Positions 38,306 to 48,724 are shown, counted from the stretch's first letter. The stretch is DNA of 64,000 nucleotides from Bradyrhizobium sp. SZCCHNS1050 (GCF_032484785.1 NZ_JAUETR010000004.1:62001-126000); one strand, 5' to 3'. The notes: a model not told the origin generated them from the sequence alone. Program-made: numbers and translations.

Positions 38306-38791
38306 ATGCCCGCCCCCATCCTCCCCCTCATCGAAGCCGCCGGCCGCTGGCCCGAGCGCGGCGCGCTCGTCGGCCTCGATCTCGGCACCAAGACCATCGG
38401 CGTCGCCGTGTCCGATCCGGACCGGCGGCTCGCCACCGGCGTCGAGACGATCCAGCGCAAGGCCTTCAAGGCCGACGCGGCGCGACTGCTGGCGATTTGC
38501 ACCGAGCGCAAGGTGATCGGCTTGGTGCTGGGCCTGCCCATCAACATGGATGGCAGCGAGGGGCCGCGGGCGCAGTCGACCAGGGCGTTCGCGCGCAATC
38601 TCGCCGGCCTCACCGACCTGCCGATCGGCCTGTGGGACGAGCGGCTGTCGACGGCGGCGGTCGAGCGCGAGCTGATCGGCATGGATGTCAGCCGCGCCAG
38701 GCGCGCCGAGGTGATCGACACGCATGCGGCGATCTTCATCCTGCAGGGAGCGCTCGATCGGCTTGCGACCTTGCGCCAGTCCGGTCGCTAG
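38306..38791 (+). CDS. ruvX: RuvX/YqgF family, putative pre-16S rRNA nuclease
   Basis: 161 residues from [11 protein letters not shown]; longer upstream starts are unlikely. RNase H-like fold: [20 protein letters not shown] with the first catalytic Asp, [18 protein letters not shown], and [13 protein letters not shown] with the acidic Asp-Glu. YqgF proteins are implicated in 16S rRNA 5' end maturation. Followed 3 bases later by a transporter gene. Confidence 0.93.
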   Translation: MPAPILPLIEAAGRWPERGALVGLDLGTKTIGVAVSDPDRRLATGVETIQRKAFKADAARLLAICTERKVIGLVLGLPINMDGSEGPRAQSTRAFARNLAGLTDLPIGLWDERLSTAAVERELIGMDVSRARRAEVIDTHAAIFILQGALDRLATLRQSGR

Positions 38792-38794
38792 CCC

Positions 38795-39718
38795 ATGAGC
38801 CCCGTCGCCGCGGCGCTCGCGCCGGTATTCCTGCTGATCGTGGTCGGCTTCGGCCTGCGGCGCAGCCTGATCCGGCTGGATACGCAATGGCACGGGCTCG
38901 AGCGGCTGACTTATTATGTGCTGTTTCCGGCGCTGCTGATGCAGAGCCTGGTGAAGGCCGATCTCGGCAAGGTGCCGGTCGCCGGCATCGGCGGCGCCTT
39001 GTTCCTGGCGATGCTGGCGATGTCGGCGCTGTGCCTCGTGCTGCGGCCGCTGCTCACCCGCTCCGGCATCGATGGTCCGGCCTTCACCTCGATCTTCCAA
39101 GGGGCAACCCGCTGGCAGACCTACGTCGCGCTCAGCGTCGCCGGCAGCCTGTTCGGCGCGTCCGGGCTTGCGGCGGCGTCGGTGGCGATGATCGCGATCA
39201 TCCCAATGGTCAACGTGTTCAGCGTCGCCGTGCTCGCCCACTACGCCTCGCCGACCCGCCGCTCGATCCGTGAGATCCTTGCCACCATCGTGCGCAATCC
39301 GCTGATCTGGGCCTGCATCGCCGGGCTCGCACTGAACGTGGCGCATATGCCGCTGCCAAAGCTCTGGCACGATGCCGCCGATGCGCTCGGACAGGCCTCG
39401 CTGCCGATCGGCCTGCTGGTGACCGGCGCCGGCCTGCACTTCGAAGGCTTGCGCCGCGCTGGCCCGGCCGCTGCGCTCGGCGTCGTGCTCAAGCTGGTCT
39501 TGATGCCCCTCCTCGCGATCGGGCTCGCCGGATGGTTCGGCGTCACCGGCCCGAGCCTCGTCGTCGTCGCGATCTGCGCGGCGGTGCCGACCTCGCCGAG
39601 CGCCTATGTGCTGGCCAAGCAGATGGGCGGCGACGCGCCGCTGCTGGCGCAGATCATCTCGCTGCAAACGGTGCTGGCGGCGCTGACCATGCCGCTCGCG
39701 ATCGCCTGGGCGAGCTGA
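38795..39718 (+). CDS. AEC-family (auxin efflux carrier-like) transporter
   Basis: 307 residues, about ten hydrophobic segments. Family features: an N-terminal VFLLIVVGFGLRR, a conserved N-P in ATIVRNPLIWACIAG, and the C-terminal PTSPSAYVLAKQMGG. Bacterial AEC proteins export small organic anions such as malate. No clue to the substrate here; ruvX is not functionally related. Confidence 0.87.
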   Translation: MSPVAAALAPVFLLIVVGFGLRRSLIRLDTQWHGLERLTYYVLFPALLMQSLVKADLGKVPVAGIGGALFLAMLAMSALCLVLRPLLTRSGIDGPAFTSIFQGATRWQTYVALSVAGSLFGASGLAAASVAMIAIIPMVNVFSVAVLAHYASPTRRSIREILATIVRNPLIWACIAGLALNVAHMPLPKLWHDAADALGQASLPIGLLVTGAGLHFEGLRRAGPAAALGVVLKLVLMPLLAIGLAGWFGVTGPSLVVVAICAAVPTSPSAYVLAKQMGGDAPLLAQIISLQTVLAALTMPLAIAWAS

Positions 39719-39728
39719 ACGCGTCCGT

Positions 39729-40553
39729 TCAGGAAGAACCGCTGGCCAGCCACATGGTCTGCACCGTGGCGGCGAGGTTGTTGAGGCCGTGCAGCACCAT
39801 GGTCAGATAGGTGGAGTGGGTACGAGAGCGCAGATAGCCGAACCACACGCCGAGGGAAAACACGTTGAGCAGGGCGAACCAGTCGTACTGGAGATGCAGG
39901 ACGGTCCACAACAAGGACGACAGCACGATGGCGCCGGGCACGCGCAGGAAGGAGTCCGACCAGCCGCGGTAGAGAAAGCCACGCGCCATCAGCTCTTCCG
40001 ACACCGGTGCGGCGACGCAGAAGGCGATGACCAGCAGCCAGACCACGCCGTCGCCTCTGGCGGTCTTCATGATGTCCACCATGAAGCTCGCCGACTTCTC
40101 TTCGCGTCCCGTCAGCTGCGCCGCCAGCTCCCAGCATCCCAGGATCACGACCATCCCGACAACGCCAAAGACGAAATTCTTCCAGCCGGTCCAGCGCAGG
40201 CCGAGATAGTCGACGAACGACATGCGGGTGTGGCGGACGGCAAAATAGATCGGGATCAAAATGGCCGGGACGCCCATGATCGCCGACAGCGAGACCGTGA
40301 GCGACCGGCTCGCGATCTGGATCATGGCCAACTGAAACGCGGCCATGCTGTCGATTGGACCCTCATGGCGCAGCAGGAAATAGACGATCGGAGTCAGCTG
40401 GCCGATGAAGAACACGACGATGATGAGGAGGCCCCACAGCAAGGTGCGCCAGAAGCCGAGCGTGCGCGGCTGATGATGCGCCGGAACGACCTGCTGCGGC
40501 GGGTTGCCCGGATCGAGCGAATCCATCACGGCGGCTTCGGGAGAGTCGGTCAA
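39729..40553 (-). CDS. CPBP-family intramembrane protease
   Basis: 274 residues from a TTG that overlaps the upstream stop; an ATG at 40526 is an alternative. About seven membrane segments. The glutamate motif EExxxR appears as SEELMARGFLYRG, with later conserved His in LLWTVLHLQYDW and MVLHGLNNL. CPBP members are Rce1-like membrane proteases. Coupled to the acyl-CoA dehydrogenase gene. Confidence 0.85.
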   Translation of the reverse strand: MTDSPEAAVMDSLDPGNPPQQVVPAHHQPRTLGFWRTLLWGLLIIVVFFIGQLTPIVYFLLRHEGPIDSMAAFQLAMIQIASRSLTVSLSAIMGVPAILIPIYFAVRHTRMSFVDYLGLRWTGWKNFVFGVVGMVVILGCWELAAQLTGREEKSASFMVDIMKTARGDGVVWLLVIAFCVAAPVSEELMARGFLYRGWSDSFLRVPGAIVLSSLLWTVLHLQYDWFALLNVFSLGVWFGYLRSRTHSTYLTMVLHGLNNLAATVQTMWLASGSS

Positions 40554-42193
40554 GGCAGCGCGCGCTCCAGCAAGCTACGGATGTCTGAGCGATCGAGATC
40601 GACCGCGCCATACATGCTCGGGTGAACATTGGCGAGCCGCGTGGCGGCGAAAAGCTCCGCATGAGCGGGCATAACGAGGTTGAGCGCGGCGGCGGCTGCG
40701 AGCAGCGCCAACTTCTCGACTGCGAGGCGCGCGACGCGCTCGGAATCCGGCCGGCGGAAGCTGGTCTCGATGAAGGCGAGCGACTCCGCCGCGCCGGGCA
40801 ACCCGCTGGTCTCTGCTTTGAGATGCATCAGGACGTGCGCGGCCGCCTCCGCCTCGCGCGCCAGCGCCCGCAGCACGTCCAGGCACATGACGTTGCCCGA
40901 GCCTTCCCAGATCGCATTGACCGGCGACTCCCGGAAATGGCGGGCGAGGATGCCGTCCTCGACATAGCCGTTGCCGCCCAGGCATTCCATCGCCTCATAC
41001 AGGAACGGCGGCGCGCTCTTGCAGACCCAGTATTTGATCGCCGGTGTCAGCAGCCGCACGTAGTTCGCCTCCCGCGGCGACAGAGGCGCGCGATCGAACG
41101 CCTGACACAGCCGCATCACCAGCGCCACCGTCGCCTCGACATGGAGAGCCATGTCGGCGAGCACCGCCTGCATCAGCGGCTGGTCGGCGAGATGCTTCTG
41201 GAACACGCTGCGATGGCGCGCATGATGCAGCGCGTGCGCGAGCCCCGAGCGCATCAGGCCGGCAGACGAGATCGCGCAATCCTGCCGCGTCAGTTGCACC
41301 ATCTGGATGATGGTGCTGATGCCCCTGCCCTCGTCGCCGACCCGCTCGGCATAGGCGCCGACGAACTCCACCTCCGACGAGGCATTGGAGCGGTTGCCGA
41401 GCTTGTCCTTCAAGCGCTGGAACTGGATCGCGTTCACCGAGCCATCCGGCTTGAAGCGCGGCATGAAGAAGCAGGTCAGGCCGGCATCGGCCTGCGCCAG
41501 CACCAGGAAGGCGTCGCACATCGGCGCCGACATGAACCATTTATGCCCCGTGATGCGATAGCCATCGGTCGTACGCTCAGCGCGCGTCAGGTTGGCGCGC
41601 ACGTCGGTCCCGCCCTGCTTCTCGGTCATGCCCATGCCGAGTGTCATGCCGCGTTTTTGCCACCACGGCGCAAACGCCGGATCGTAGTCATCGGTCGCGA
41701 TGACCGGCATCGCTCTTGCCAGCAGATCAGGCTGGGCGGCCAGCGCCGCCACCGAGGCCCGCGTCATGGTGATCGGGCAGAGATGGCCGCTCTCGACCTG
41801 CGAGGCGATATAGAACTTCGCGGCGCGCACCACCTCCGAGCAGCCGCCGACGGGCCGACCTTCTGCCGTCCATGTCGAATTGTGCAGGCCGGCTGCGGCC
41901 GAGCGCGTCATCATCGCATGGTAGGCCGGATGAAATTCGACGACGTCTCGCCGAAAGCCCTTGGCGTCGAAGCTGCGCAGCTTCGGCGTGTTCTCATTGG
42001 CGAGCCGGCCCTGCTCGGCCATCGCAGCTGAGCCCCAGAGCGCACCGAATGCAGACAGCTCCTGCTCGGCTCCGGCACCATCATTGGCCTTCAAGGCATC
42101 CATCAAGGGCCGGTCGGCCGTGAACAGGTTGACGTCCTCGAATGGCGGCGACTGGTTGAAGACCTCATGGGTCGCGAAGGAAGACTGCGTCAT
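40550..42193 (-). CDS. AidB-like acyl-CoA dehydrogenase
   Basis: 547 residues, matching AidB length rather than the 380 of ordinary acyl-CoA dehydrogenases. N-terminal AidB part (FNQSPPFEDVNLF), then GMGMTEKQGGTDVRANLT, ITGHKWFMSAPMCDAFLVLA, and QDCAISSAGLMRSGLAHAL. The C-terminal block LGGNGYVEDGILARHFRES and NAIWEGSGNVMCLDVLRAL is typical. FAD-dependent. E. coli AidB binds DNA in the alkylation response; whether that holds here is not shown by the sequence. Confidence 0.9.
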   Translation of the reverse strand: MTQSSFATHEVFNQSPPFEDVNLFTADRPLMDALKANDGAGAEQELSAFGALWGSAAMAEQGRLANENTPKLRSFDAKGFRRDVVEFHPAYHAMMTRSAAAGLHNSTWTAEGRPVGGCSEVVRAAKFYIASQVESGHLCPITMTRASVAALAAQPDLLARAMPVIATDDYDPAFAPWWQKRGMTLGMGMTEKQGGTDVRANLTRAERTTDGYRITGHKWFMSAPMCDAFLVLAQADAGLTCFFMPRFKPDGSVNAIQFQRLKDKLGNRSNASSEVEFVGAYAERVGDEGRGISTIIQMVQLTRQDCAISSAGLMRSGLAHALHHARHRSVFQKHLADQPLMQAVLADMALHVEATVALVMRLCQAFDRAPLSPREANYVRLLTPAIKYWVCKSAPPFLYEAMECLGGNGYVEDGILARHFRESPVNAIWEGSGNVMCLDVLRALAREAEAAAHVLMHLKAETSGLPGAAESLAFIETSFRRPDSERVARLAVEKLALLAAAAALNLVMPAHAELFAATRLANVHPSMYGAVDLDRSDIRSLLERALP

Positions 42194-42215
42194 GGCCGTG
42201 CCCTACAGAGATCGA

Positions 42216-43064
42216 TCATCGGCGCGGCCGAATGGGAAAAACATAAGTCGTCGCGCCAGCGCCCGGCAGCGAAAAGTGCCACCACTCCTTGGCATAGTTC
42301 ACAAAACCTTGCCGCGCCATCACCGCGACCAGTTCGTTGCGCCAGCGGCGCTGCTCCGGTGTCAGGTTCTGCGCGGCGGTATGAGCCTTCACGTCGGAAC
42401 AATCGTAGCCGGTTCCCATGTCGACGCTGCCCTCGGGCGCGCGTAGCGCTGCGGGCGCGGTGCAGTCCGCGTAGTCCTTGGCCGGGTCGAACGCCGCGGA
42501 ATTGTCGGCCGCGAGCTCGACCAGCGTGAGATCGAGCGCCGCACCGGTCGAATGGCTCGAACGCACGGCGATATAGCCGAGACGGAACAGGTCCTGCTTG
42601 GCGATGCGCGGAGCGTAGCGGCGGCCGGCCGTGGTCTCGACGCCGTCCTGCGACCAGGCCAGCATCTCTGCGACCGCACGCACCGGCCGGTAGCAGTCGA
42701 GCATCTTCAGCGACAGGCCGCGCGGCCGCAGCTCGGCCTGAGCCGCCTGCAGCCGCCGCGCCACGTCACGCGTCACGACGCATTCGGCCGCCTCGTAGCC
42801 CGGCAAGGGTCGGCCGACGAAATTGTTGCTGCCGGCATAACGGATGTCCTGGAGGATCGTCGGGTCGATGTCGCGGAGATAGACGAAATCGAACGGCAAC
42901 GCGGCCGCGCCGGCCGGCACGATCGCCGCCAGCAAGATCAGGGCGTATCGGAGCGGACCTCTTCCGGCGATGGCCCGCGAGTCCCCGGTTTGGAGCCCCC
43001 CGAGAGGCTCGGAAGACGGAACGGGGGAAAACTCGGAACCCCGGCTTTCGGCCTTGCCCCCCAT
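42216..43064 (-). CDS. Secreted VanX-like D-alanyl-D-alanine dipeptidase
   Basis: Start uncertain; 282 residues from ATG 43064, and an open frame extends to 43175. A hydrophobic export segment ([18 protein letters not shown]) lies about 40 residues in, so the protein is probably periplasmic. The peptidase M15 zinc motif SxHxxGxAxD is seen as [11 protein letters not shown], and the E-x-x-H as [13 protein letters not shown] carries the conserved Arg. It cleaves D-Ala-D-Ala or similar dipeptides. Its 5' end faces pyrB only about 30 bases away. Confidence 0.82.
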   Translation of the reverse strand: MGGKAESRGSEFSPVPSSEPLGGLQTGDSRAIAGRGPLRYALILLAAIVPAGAAALPFDFVYLRDIDPTILQDIRYAGSNNFVGRPLPGYEAAECVVTRDVARRLQAAQAELRPRGLSLKMLDCYRPVRAVAEMLAWSQDGVETTAGRRYAPRIAKQDLFRLGYIAVRSSHSTGAALDLTLVELAADNSAAFDPAKDYADCTAPAALRAPEGSVDMGTGYDCSDVKAHTAAQNLTPEQRRWRNELVAVMARQGFVNYAKEWWHFSLPGAGATTYVFPIRPRR

Positions 43065-43092
43065 GGAAACCGCGCCTATAGCTCTGGCTTTA

Positions 43093-44046
43093 ATGGCAAC
43101 CTCTCCGAAATCGACTTTCGTCCTCGGGCACCGGCATTTGCTGGGAATCGAGGGCCTTTCCGCCCACGACATCACCGGCCTCCTCGATCTGTCCGAGGAG
43201 TATGTCGAACTGAATCGTCAGGTCGACAAGAAGCGCACCGTGCTGCGCGGCCGCACCCAGGTCAACCTGTTCTTCGAGGCCTCGACGCGGACCCAGTCGT
43301 CGTTCGAGATCGCTGGCAAGCGGCTCGGCGCCGACGTCATGAACATGTCGGTGTCGTCCTCGTCCATGCGCAAGGGCGAGACCCTGATGGACACCGCGGT
43401 CACCCTGAACGCGATGCATCCGGACATCCTGGTCGTCCGTCACCACGCCTCCGGCGCGGTGGAGCTCTTGGCTCGCAAGGTCGACGGCTCCGTGATCAAT
43501 GCCGGTGACGGCGCGCATGAGCATCCGACCCAGGCGCTGCTCGATGCGCTCACCATCCGCCGCAACAAGGGCCGCATCGAGGGGCTGGTGATCGCGATCT
43601 GCGGCGACGTGCTGCATTCGCGCGTCGCGCGCTCCAACATCCTGCTGCTGAATACGATGGGCGCCCGCGTCCGCATCGTCGCGCCCTCCACTTTGCTGCC
43701 GCCGGGCATCGAGCGCATGGGCGTCGAGGTCGCGCGCGACATGCGCGAAGGGCTCAACGGCGCCGACATCGTCATGATGCTGCGGCTGCAGCGCGAGCGC
43801 ATGAACGGCTCGTTCGTGCCGTCCTCGTCGGAATATTTCCAGTATTTCGGGCTCGACCAGAAGAAGCTCGCCTACGCCAAGCCGGACGCGCTGGTCATGC
43901 ATCCGGGACCGATGAACCGCGGCGTCGAGATCGAATCCATCGTCGCCGACGGCGCGCAATCGCTGATCCGGGAGCAGGTCGAAATGGGCGTGGCCGTGCG
44001 CATGGCCGTGCTCGAGGCTCTGGCCCGCAACCTGCCCAACGCGTGA
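43093..44046 (+). CDS. pyrB: Aspartate carbamoyltransferase catalytic subunit
   Basis: 317 residues from [15 protein letters not shown]; an in-frame ATG at 43063 would add ten. Carbamoyl-phosphate loop [13 protein letters not shown], then [26 protein letters not shown] and [13 protein letters not shown]. First step proper of pyrimidine synthesis. Followed by an inactive-looking dihydroorotase homologue, the arrangement of dodecameric ATCases in proteobacteria that lack pyrI. Confidence 0.96.
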   Translation: MATSPKSTFVLGHRHLLGIEGLSAHDITGLLDLSEEYVELNRQVDKKRTVLRGRTQVNLFFEASTRTQSSFEIAGKRLGADVMNMSVSSSSMRKGETLMDTAVTLNAMHPDILVVRHHASGAVELLARKVDGSVINAGDGAHEHPTQALLDALTIRRNKGRIEGLVIAICGDVLHSRVARSNILLLNTMGARVRIVAPSTLLPPGIERMGVEVARDMREGLNGADIVMMLRLQRERMNGSFVPSSSEYFQYFGLDQKKLAYAKPDALVMHPGPMNRGVEIESIVADGAQSLIREQVEMGVAVRMAVLEALARNLPNA

Positions 44047-44069
44047 TACAGAAGTCGGGACCAAACGCC

Positions 44070-45371
44070 ATGCTGACCGACCGCCGCCCGATCCTGCTTG
44101 CCAATGCGCGCGTGATCGATCCCTCCCGCGACTTCGACGGCCCCGGCGACGTGCTGATCGCCGACGGCGTGATCCGCGACCTCAAGCGCGGCATCGGCGC
44201 CGCGGGCGTGCCCGAGGGCACCGATGTCGTCAACTGCGCAGGCAAGATCGTGGCCCCCGGCCTGATCGACATGTGCGCCTTCGTCGGCGAGCCGGGTCTG
44301 GGCCATCGCGAGACCTTCGCCAGCGCCAGCCAGGCCGCCGCCACCGGCGGCATCACCACCATCATCTGCCAGCCCGGCACCGAGCCGGTGATCGACAATT
44401 CGGCGACCGTCGACTTCGTGCTGCGCCGCGCCCGCGACACCGCGATCGTCAACATCCAGCCGATGGCGGCGCTGACCAAGGGCCTGCGCGGCGAGGAGAT
44501 GACCGAGATCGGGCTGTTGCGCGCCGCCGGCGCCGTCGCCTTCTCCAACGGCCACACCAGCGTGATGAACGCGCAGGTGATGCGCCGCGCACTGACCTAT
44601 GCGCGGGATTTCGACGCCCTGATCGTGCATCACACCGAAGATCCCAATCTCGTCGGCGAAGGCGTCATGAACGAAGGCGAGTTTGCCTCGCGGCTCGGCC
44701 TCTACGGCATCCCGCCCGCAGCGGAAGCCGTCGTGCTCGAACGCGACATGCGCCTGGTGGCGCTCAGCAAGGGCCGCTACCACGCGGCCGCGCTGAGCTC
44801 GATCGACTCGCTCGACATTCTCAGGCGCGCGCGCGAAGCCGGCCTCACCGTGAGCGCGTCGGTCTCGATCAACCACGTGACGCTGAACGAGAACGACATC
44901 GGCCCCTACCGCACCTTCCTGAAGCTGACGCCGCCGCTGCGCACCGAGGCCGACCGCTGCGCATTGGTCGAAGCGCTGGCCTCGGGCCTCATCGACGTCA
45001 TCATGTCGGACCACACGCCGCAGGACGTCGAGGTCAAGCGGCTGCCGTTCGCGGAGGCTGCGAGCGGCGCGGTCGGGCTCGAGACCATGCTGCCGGCGGC
45101 GTTGCGGCTCGTGCACAATGGCGAGCTGAGCTGGACGACCCTGATCCGCGCCATGTCGACGCGGCCCGCCGAGCTGCTCGGCCTGCCCGGCGGCAGCTTG
45201 CGGGCAGGCGCGCCGGCCGACATCATCGTGATCGATCCGGACGTGCCCTGGATCCTCGATCCGGCCGACCTCAAATCGCTGTGCAAGAACACGCCGTTCG
45301 ACGAAGCCCGCTTCACCGGCCGCGTGGTCCGCACCATCGTCGGGGGCCGCACCGTGTTCGAACATGTCTGA
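44070..45371 (+). CDS. Dihydroorotase homologue lacking HxH (PyrX/PyrC' type)
   Basis: 433 residues. The amidohydrolase fold is intact: APGLIDM at the first strand, VHHTEDPNL, SINHVTLNEND, MSDHTPQDVEVKRLPF and GLETMLPAALRL. The metal-binding HxH that normally follows PGLIDM (as HVHLREPG) reads CAFVGEPG, so both His are lost. In Pseudomonas such a PyrC' is inactive but needed to assemble ATCase with PyrB. The same role is likely here, with the active dihydroorotase elsewhere. Starts 23 bases after pyrB. Confidence 0.9.
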   Translation: MLTDRRPILLANARVIDPSRDFDGPGDVLIADGVIRDLKRGIGAAGVPEGTDVVNCAGKIVAPGLIDMCAFVGEPGLGHRETFASASQAAATGGITTIICQPGTEPVIDNSATVDFVLRRARDTAIVNIQPMAALTKGLRGEEMTEIGLLRAAGAVAFSNGHTSVMNAQVMRRALTYARDFDALIVHHTEDPNLVGEGVMNEGEFASRLGLYGIPPAAEAVVLERDMRLVALSKGRYHAAALSSIDSLDILRRAREAGLTVSASVSINHVTLNENDIGPYRTFLKLTPPLRTEADRCALVEALASGLIDVIMSDHTPQDVEVKRLPFAEAASGAVGLETMLPAALRLVHNGELSWTTLIRAMSTRPAELLGLPGGSLRAGAPADIIVIDPDVPWILDPADLKSLCKNTPFDEARFTGRVVRTIVGGRTVFEHV

Positions 45372-45401
45372 CGCAAGGCGAAGCTTGGAAGGAGTGGTGT
45401 G

Positions 45402-45998
45402 ATGGGTTCCGAAGCCTTCCTGCCGGTCGCTCTCATCATCGGCTATCTCCTGGGGTCGATCCCGTTCGGCCTGATCCTGACCAAGCTGGCCGGCACGCAG
45501 GATCTGCGCAGCATCGGCTCCGGCAATATCGGCGCCACCAACGTGCTGCGCACCGGACGCAAGGGGCTCGCGGCAGCAACCCTGCTCGGCGACGCGCTGA
45601 AGGGTACGGCGGCGGTCATCATCTCGGGCTATCTCGGCGGCCCGAATGCCGCGATGATCGCGGGCCTCGGCGCCTTCCTCGGTCACTTGTTCCCGGTGTG
45701 GCTGAAGTTCCGCGGCGGCAAAGGTGTCGCCGTTTACATCGGTATTTTGATCGGTCTGTTCTGGCCGGGCGCGATCTTCTTCTGCCTGGTCTGGCTCGCC
45801 ACCGCATTCGCGCTCCGCTACTCATCACTCGCGGCACTCGTCGCCAGCGTGCTGACACCCATCGTGTTGTGGGCATTCGGCCACACCGCGCTGGCGGCCC
45901 TGTTCGCCCTGCTCACACTGTTGCTCATTTACATGCATCGCGAAAACATCAAGCGATTGCAGTTGGGCACCGAGAGCAAGATCGGGGCGAAGAAGTAG
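45402..45998 (+). CDS. plsY: Acyl-phosphate glycerol-3-phosphate acyltransferase
   Basis: 198 residues from the ATG 7 bases after AAGGAG; a GTG one codon earlier is less likely. PlsY makes lysophosphatidic acid from acyl phosphate at the inner membrane. Five hydrophobic segments. Signature blocks: [11 protein letters not shown], the active-site [14 protein letters not shown], and [12 protein letters not shown]. Confidence 0.95.
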   Translation: MGSEAFLPVALIIGYLLGSIPFGLILTKLAGTQDLRSIGSGNIGATNVLRTGRKGLAAATLLGDALKGTAAVIISGYLGGPNAAMIAGLGAFLGHLFPVWLKFRGGKGVAVYIGILIGLFWPGAIFFCLVWLATAFALRYSSLAALVASVLTPIVLWAFGHTALAALFALLTLLLIYMHRENIKRLQLGTESKIGAKK

Positions 45999-46121
45999 TC
46001 GCTCCGGACAAATACGGAGCAAATACGGAAAACCTGTGTTGCGCCCTGATTTCACAGCGGCTGCGCAGCAACACCGGCGATTCATCAGCTCATAAGTTAA
46101 CGCGGGACTCTGGCGTGAATC

Positions 46122-47540
46122 ATGATTGCCTGTCATGATTCCTGCATGTGGTTACGCAAGACCAACTCCAGCGGTTCGTCGGCCACGCACGATGACCGTA
46201 CTGATCAGGCTCCGGCGCAGCAGAAGGCGGCCCCGGCCCGGTCGAACGCCAGCCTGCTGCTATCGGCCGCTGAGATCTGGTCGACCGGCATCACGGCCGC
46301 TGCAGAACCGGCGCAGACGCCCGAGACGCCTGCCGGGCCGGTCATGTCGGACGTCGCGCTCCCCGCCGAAATATCTGAGCCCAGCCCTGCGCCGGAACGA
46401 GCCGATGGCGCGCCGGCCGTCGCCGAGATGATCATGGCGGCCACGAGCACGCCCGTGATCAGCGAGACCAAGACCGCAGAGGCGCCCGAGCGAACGCTCG
46501 CGGAGACGATCGCAACGGTTACGCTGCCGCCGCCGCCCCGGACATGGCCGCCGCGCAAGCTGTCGCTGGCCCTGCAGGGCGGCGGAACGTTCTCGGCCTT
46601 CACCTGGGGCGTGCTCGATCGCCTGCTCGAGGAACCCGGTTGCGACTTCGACACCATCAGCGGCGCCAGCGCCGGTGCGGTCAACGCCGCGCTGCTCGCG
46701 AGCGGGCTCGCCAAGGGCGGCCGCGACGAGGCGCGCAACCGGCTCGCTTTGTTCTGGACCCGGCTGATGGAGGAGGCGTCGTTCCGATCGCTGCTGGTGA
46801 TCGGCGCGTACTCGCCGGCGAGCAGCTCGGTGTCGTTCGGTGCGGGGCTGCGCGGCGGACGCGCCGACCCGCTCGATCTCGATCCGCTCCGCGACATCCT
46901 CCGCGAAACGATCGATTTCGACGCCGTGCAGGGCCCGGCCGCGCCCCGCCTGCTGGTTGCGGCGACCCGGGCTCGTGACGGCCTGCCGCAGATCTTCCGC
47001 AATGCCGGCATCACACCGGATGCACTGCTCGCCTCCACCTGTCCCGCGCAACTGCACGCCGCTGTCGACATCGAGGGCGAAGCGTATTGGGACGGCGGCT
47101 ACGTCACCAATCCGCCGCTGATCCAGATCGCGCATGAGTCCAGCGCCGCCGACCTGCTGGTCGTTCAGGTCACGCCCGCGCGCGACGGCCATGTCCCGAC
47201 GACCTCGGCCGCGATCGATCGCCGCCTCGACCAGATCGCCGGCAATGCGGTCCTGAACGCCGAACTCGCGGCGCTCGAATGGGCGCGCAGCGACGGCCTG
47301 CATCCGCCGCGCGTCCATCGGCTTGCGGCCGAGGACGAGATCGAAGCCCTGGCACAGCGCGATGCGACCGATCTCGGCAGCGACTTCGTCGAGCTGCTGT
47401 ACCAGCGCGGACGCGACGCAGCCGAGCGCTGGCTGCGCGAAGCTCCGGTCGGCACCACGCCAGCCATCCAGGGCGATCAGCCGGTGCTATCGTCTCCGGT
47501 GTCCGAGTCCGAGGATGTGCGCGACGTCGCGCCGGCGTAG
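46122..47540 (+). CDS. Patatin-like phospholipase with long N-terminal extension
   Basis: 472 residues; ATG 46146 is an alternative start. Residues 1-140 are low complexity (Ala, Pro, Thr, Glu). The patatin domain starts near residue 147: LALQGGGTFSAFTWG gives the Gly-rich oxyanion loop in a variant form (usual GGGxRG). The nucleophile Ser lies in SGASAGAVNAA (about 182) and the Asp of the dyad in WDGGYVTNPP (Asp324). Lipid acyl hydrolase expected. In some rhizobial relatives it is called a PHB-linked esterase, which I cannot confirm. Confidence 0.85.
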   Translation: MIACHDSCMWLRKTNSSGSSATHDDRTDQAPAQQKAAPARSNASLLLSAAEIWSTGITAAAEPAQTPETPAGPVMSDVALPAEISEPSPAPERADGAPAVAEMIMAATSTPVISETKTAEAPERTLAETIATVTLPPPPRTWPPRKLSLALQGGGTFSAFTWGVLDRLLEEPGCDFDTISGASAGAVNAALLASGLAKGGRDEARNRLALFWTRLMEEASFRSLLVIGAYSPASSSVSFGAGLRGGRADPLDLDPLRDILRETIDFDAVQGPAAPRLLVAATRARDGLPQIFRNAGITPDALLASTCPAQLHAAVDIEGEAYWDGGYVTNPPLIQIAHESSAADLLVVQVTPARDGHVPTTSAAIDRRLDQIAGNAVLNAELAALEWARSDGLHPPRVHRLAAEDEIEALAQRDATDLGSDFVELLYQRGRDAAERWLREAPVGTTPAIQGDQPVLSSPVSESEDVRDVAPA

Positions 47541-47602
47541 CGCGCCCTCTTCCCTGCGTCCTCGGGTTGCTCCATTCTAGTCCCCGGTAAAGGGGGCTTT
47601 GC

Positions 47603-48721
47603 GTGGATGCCATCAACACGACGATCGAGCTGAGCGACACCGAGCGGCGCGACCGGCTGCGCCTGATCCGGTCCGACAATGTCGGCCCGCGCACCTTCCG
47701 CTCGCTGCTCGACCATTTCGGCACCGCGCGCGTAGCGCTCGACCGGCTGCCCGATCTGGCACGCCGCGGCGGCGCGGCCGGAGCCGGCCGGATCTGCACG
47801 GTCGGCGAAGCCGAGGCCGAACTCGAAGCCTGCAAACGGCAAGGCGTCGAACTGCGGGCGCCAGACGAGGACGGCTATCCGCCCCGCCTCGCCACCTGCG
47901 AGGATGCGCCTCCGTTGCTCGCGGTGCGTGGCGCCCGCGAGACGTTGATGCGCCCGATGATCGCCATCGTCGGCTCGCGCAACGCCTCCGCCGCCGGGCT
48001 GAAATTTGCCGGCCAGATCGCCCATGAGCTCGGCCAGGCCGGCTTCGTCGTCATCTCCGGCCTCGCCCGCGGCATCGATCAGGCTGCGCATCGCGCGAGC
48101 CTCGGCAGCGGCACGGTCGCGGTGCTCGCCGGCGGCCATGACCGGATCTATCCTCCGGAGCACGTCGACCTGCTCGGCGCCATCATCAGTGGCAGCGGCG
48201 CCGCAATCTCCGAGATGCCGCTCGGACACGAGCCGCGCGCCCGCGACTTTCCCCGCCGCAACCGGCTGATATCAGGCGCCTCGCTCGGCGTCGTCGTCGT
48301 CGAGGCCGCGCATCGATCGGGCTCGCTGATCACGGCGCGCATGGCCGGCGAACAGGGCCGCGAGGTCTTCGCCGTCCCGGGCTCGCCGCTCGATCCCCGC
48401 TGCGCGGGCACCAACGATCTCATCAAGCAGGGCGCCGCGCTCGTCACCGAAGCCGCAGACATCATCCAGGCCGTCGGCCCGATCATGGAGCGGCCGCTGC
48501 CCTTTTCGCTGCGCGAGCCGGAGGAGGAGTTGTTCGCCCCCGATCCCGAAAGCCACGACCGCGCGCAGATCACAGCCCTGCTCGGCCCGACCCCGGTGTC
48601 GGTCGACGACCTGATCCGGATCAGCGGCCTGTCACCCGCCGTGCTGCGCATGGTGCTGCTCGAGCTCGAGCTGGCCGGCCGCCTGGAGCGCCACGGCGGC
48701 GGGATGGTGTCGCTGACCTGA
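47603..48721 (+). CDS. dprA: DNA processing protein DprA
   Basis: 372 residues, GTG start after AAAGGGGG. DprA binds incoming single-stranded DNA and loads RecA. N-terminal SAM-like helices ([20 protein letters not shown]), a Rossmann core with [48 protein letters not shown] and [12 protein letters not shown], and a C-terminal winged helix ([20 protein letters not shown]). Its stop faces the HxlR gene 3 bases away. Confidence 0.95.
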   Translation: MDAINTTIELSDTERRDRLRLIRSDNVGPRTFRSLLDHFGTARVALDRLPDLARRGGAAGAGRICTVGEAEAELEACKRQGVELRAPDEDGYPPRLATCEDAPPLLAVRGARETLMRPMIAIVGSRNASAAGLKFAGQIAHELGQAGFVVISGLARGIDQAAHRASLGSGTVAVLAGGHDRIYPPEHVDLLGAIISGSGAAISEMPLGHEPRARDFPRRNRLISGASLGVVVVEAAHRSGSLITARMAGEQGREVFAVPGSPLDPRCAGTNDLIKQGAALVTEAADIIQAVGPIMERPLPFSLREPEEELFAPDPESHDRAQITALLGPTPVSVDDLIRISGLSPAVLRMVLLELELAGRLERHGGGMVSLT

Positions 48722-48724
48722 CTC

